Positions 15,952 to 16,765 of a stretch of DNA of 16,765 nucleotides are shown piece after piece (positions within the stretch are counted from its first letter, which is position 1; each line of letters begins with the position of its first letter). The stretch spans positions 1 to 16,765 of the forward strand of contig JAUCNG010394478.1 in NCBI GenBank assembly GCA_032353305.1, given 5' to 3'. Made by a program: the position numbers and the translations under genes. The notes beneath the pieces were generated by a model that was not told where the DNA came from, did no database searches, and was given only the letters and a program-made list of their open reading frames with translations. The DNA comes from Cephalothrix spiralis (Eukaryota > Nemertea > Palaeonemertea > Archinemertea > Cephalotrichidae).

Positions 15952-16639
15952 AAGGTCTGAGCAAATTATGAGAAATCGAGTAAAAAAGCTTTTAAATTCA
16001 TTTCAAGACCCCTCCTATCAACCGCTCCTCTTATCGATAAGATCCGGCTGGGGATCTTTCAGTGCCGAGCTGCACTCTTGAGCGCACCACGCCTTTGGTA
16101 AGAGGTTGCTACTTATAGTTTGGACAACTGTTCGAGCATTGACCCATATAAATACATTTGACAAAGGCGGGATAGGAAGTTTAGGAAATAATACCCAACT
16201 TAACCTCTTTATGTAGTGCTGAAACTATAGTAGATGTTTTCCAGCCCAGGTTTTCCAAAAAAGACCTTTTGGTGTGTAAATGTAAATGTAATTAGAAACC
16301 TGATTCGGAGATTTTCTAACCGCTAAACCTGGCGTTTGGGTCCTTAAAGACTTTTAGGCTCAATAGTCCCCTGGAGGACTGGAAGTATACGAGACCCTTG
16401 TATGTTGGATCATCACTAAATCAACATTTTTAACGAAGAAAATTAAGTCTTTGCACTCCGATTGATACGTTCAGGCCTTCAAAATTTGCCGATCCCTAAA
16501 CGTATGTTTTTTTACAATAAATATACCCTAGCTGTTTCGAAACATTGAAAAAGAGCCTTGGGTTTGGTGGTCACTTTTGGATGCGGTTCAATATCGCATT
16601 GCCTCATTTGAGGTGTATCGCTTAAAGAACCAACTTGAG

Positions 16640-16648
16640 TATAAATAG
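16640..16648 (+). promoter_or_regulatory. TATA-box-like sequence
   Basis: TATAAATAG is a strong TATA consensus, followed about 30 bp downstream by a pyrimidine-rich, initiator-like CTACTATTCAATG. No ORF or RNA gene is recognisable in the remaining 117 bp. In AT-rich DNA such matches can be chance. Confidence 0.2.
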
Positions 16649-16765
16649 AGGCGATATAGATGTCGCTACTATTCAATGCCGGGAGTTCCAAATGAGCGGA
16701 CCGAACAAAAATGCTCCTAAATATCTCCTTATTTTAACACATAGCCAAATATTTTATGAAAATAT

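Larger units (their letters stand above)
15550..16765. other. NUF2 intron 5 (incomplete) or downstream region
   Basis: No further NUF2 exon was recognised. The region holds a compact hairpin element (15796-15951), the palindrome CTTATCGATAAG (16030-16041), and TATAAATAG at 16640-16648. The TATA-like sequence is followed about 25-35 bp later by CTACTATTCAATG, so it could be a core promoter, but nothing else supports a gene there. Confidence 0.4.

Noticed and set aside
1-16765. CRISPR arrays, bacterial operons, rRNA genes or intact tRNA genes
   Set aside because: None seen. The introns, poly(A) signals and gene families are those of an animal nucleus.

Overview
This window reads as nuclear DNA from an invertebrate animal. 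It is AT-rich, has GT-AG introns, is rich in interspersed repeats, and carries genes of typical metazoan families. I cannot name the species. The combination of a decayed animal-type Ty1/copia element, a melatonin-receptor-like GPCR and a SLC47-type transporter fits a marine invertebrate (for example a tunicate, cnidarian or echinoderm), but that is inference.

Layout. (1) About 727-2640, minus strand: a broken Ty1/copia retrotransposon. Gag, a protease remnant, the C-terminal part of reverse transcriptase (RT), and RNase H can be read across several frames; integrase and the N-terminal part of RT are missing. (2) 3261-4826, plus strand: an apparently intact, intronless MATE-family (SLC47-type) exporter of 521 residues, with a poly(A) signal overlapping its stop codon. 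(3) 5790-15549, plus strand: the first five coding exons of the kinetochore gene NUF2. The splice phases join exactly, and the gene continues past the right edge. (4) 10435-11535, minus strand: an intact single-exon rhodopsin-class GPCR, melatonin-receptor-like, nested antisense inside the roughly 7.05-kb intron 4 of NUF2.

The rest is introns and spacers with several repeat families: a foldback element of about 680 bp (9570-10248), a compact hairpin element with 65-bp arms (15796-15951), two diverged copies of a possible SINE-like repeat (7081-7322 and 12240-12512), a repeat block with a tRNA-like A box and AGGTCA direct repeats (13790-14430), and several smaller hairpins and tandem arrays. 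Perfect matches to NRF1, CRE and RFX X-box motifs stand out against the AT-rich background.

The three protein genes do not form a pathway: one is a membrane exporter, one a mitotic kinetochore component and one a membrane receptor. The notable architecture is the host/nested-gene arrangement of NUF2 and the GPCR. I found no convincing evidence of an undescribed multi-gene system.
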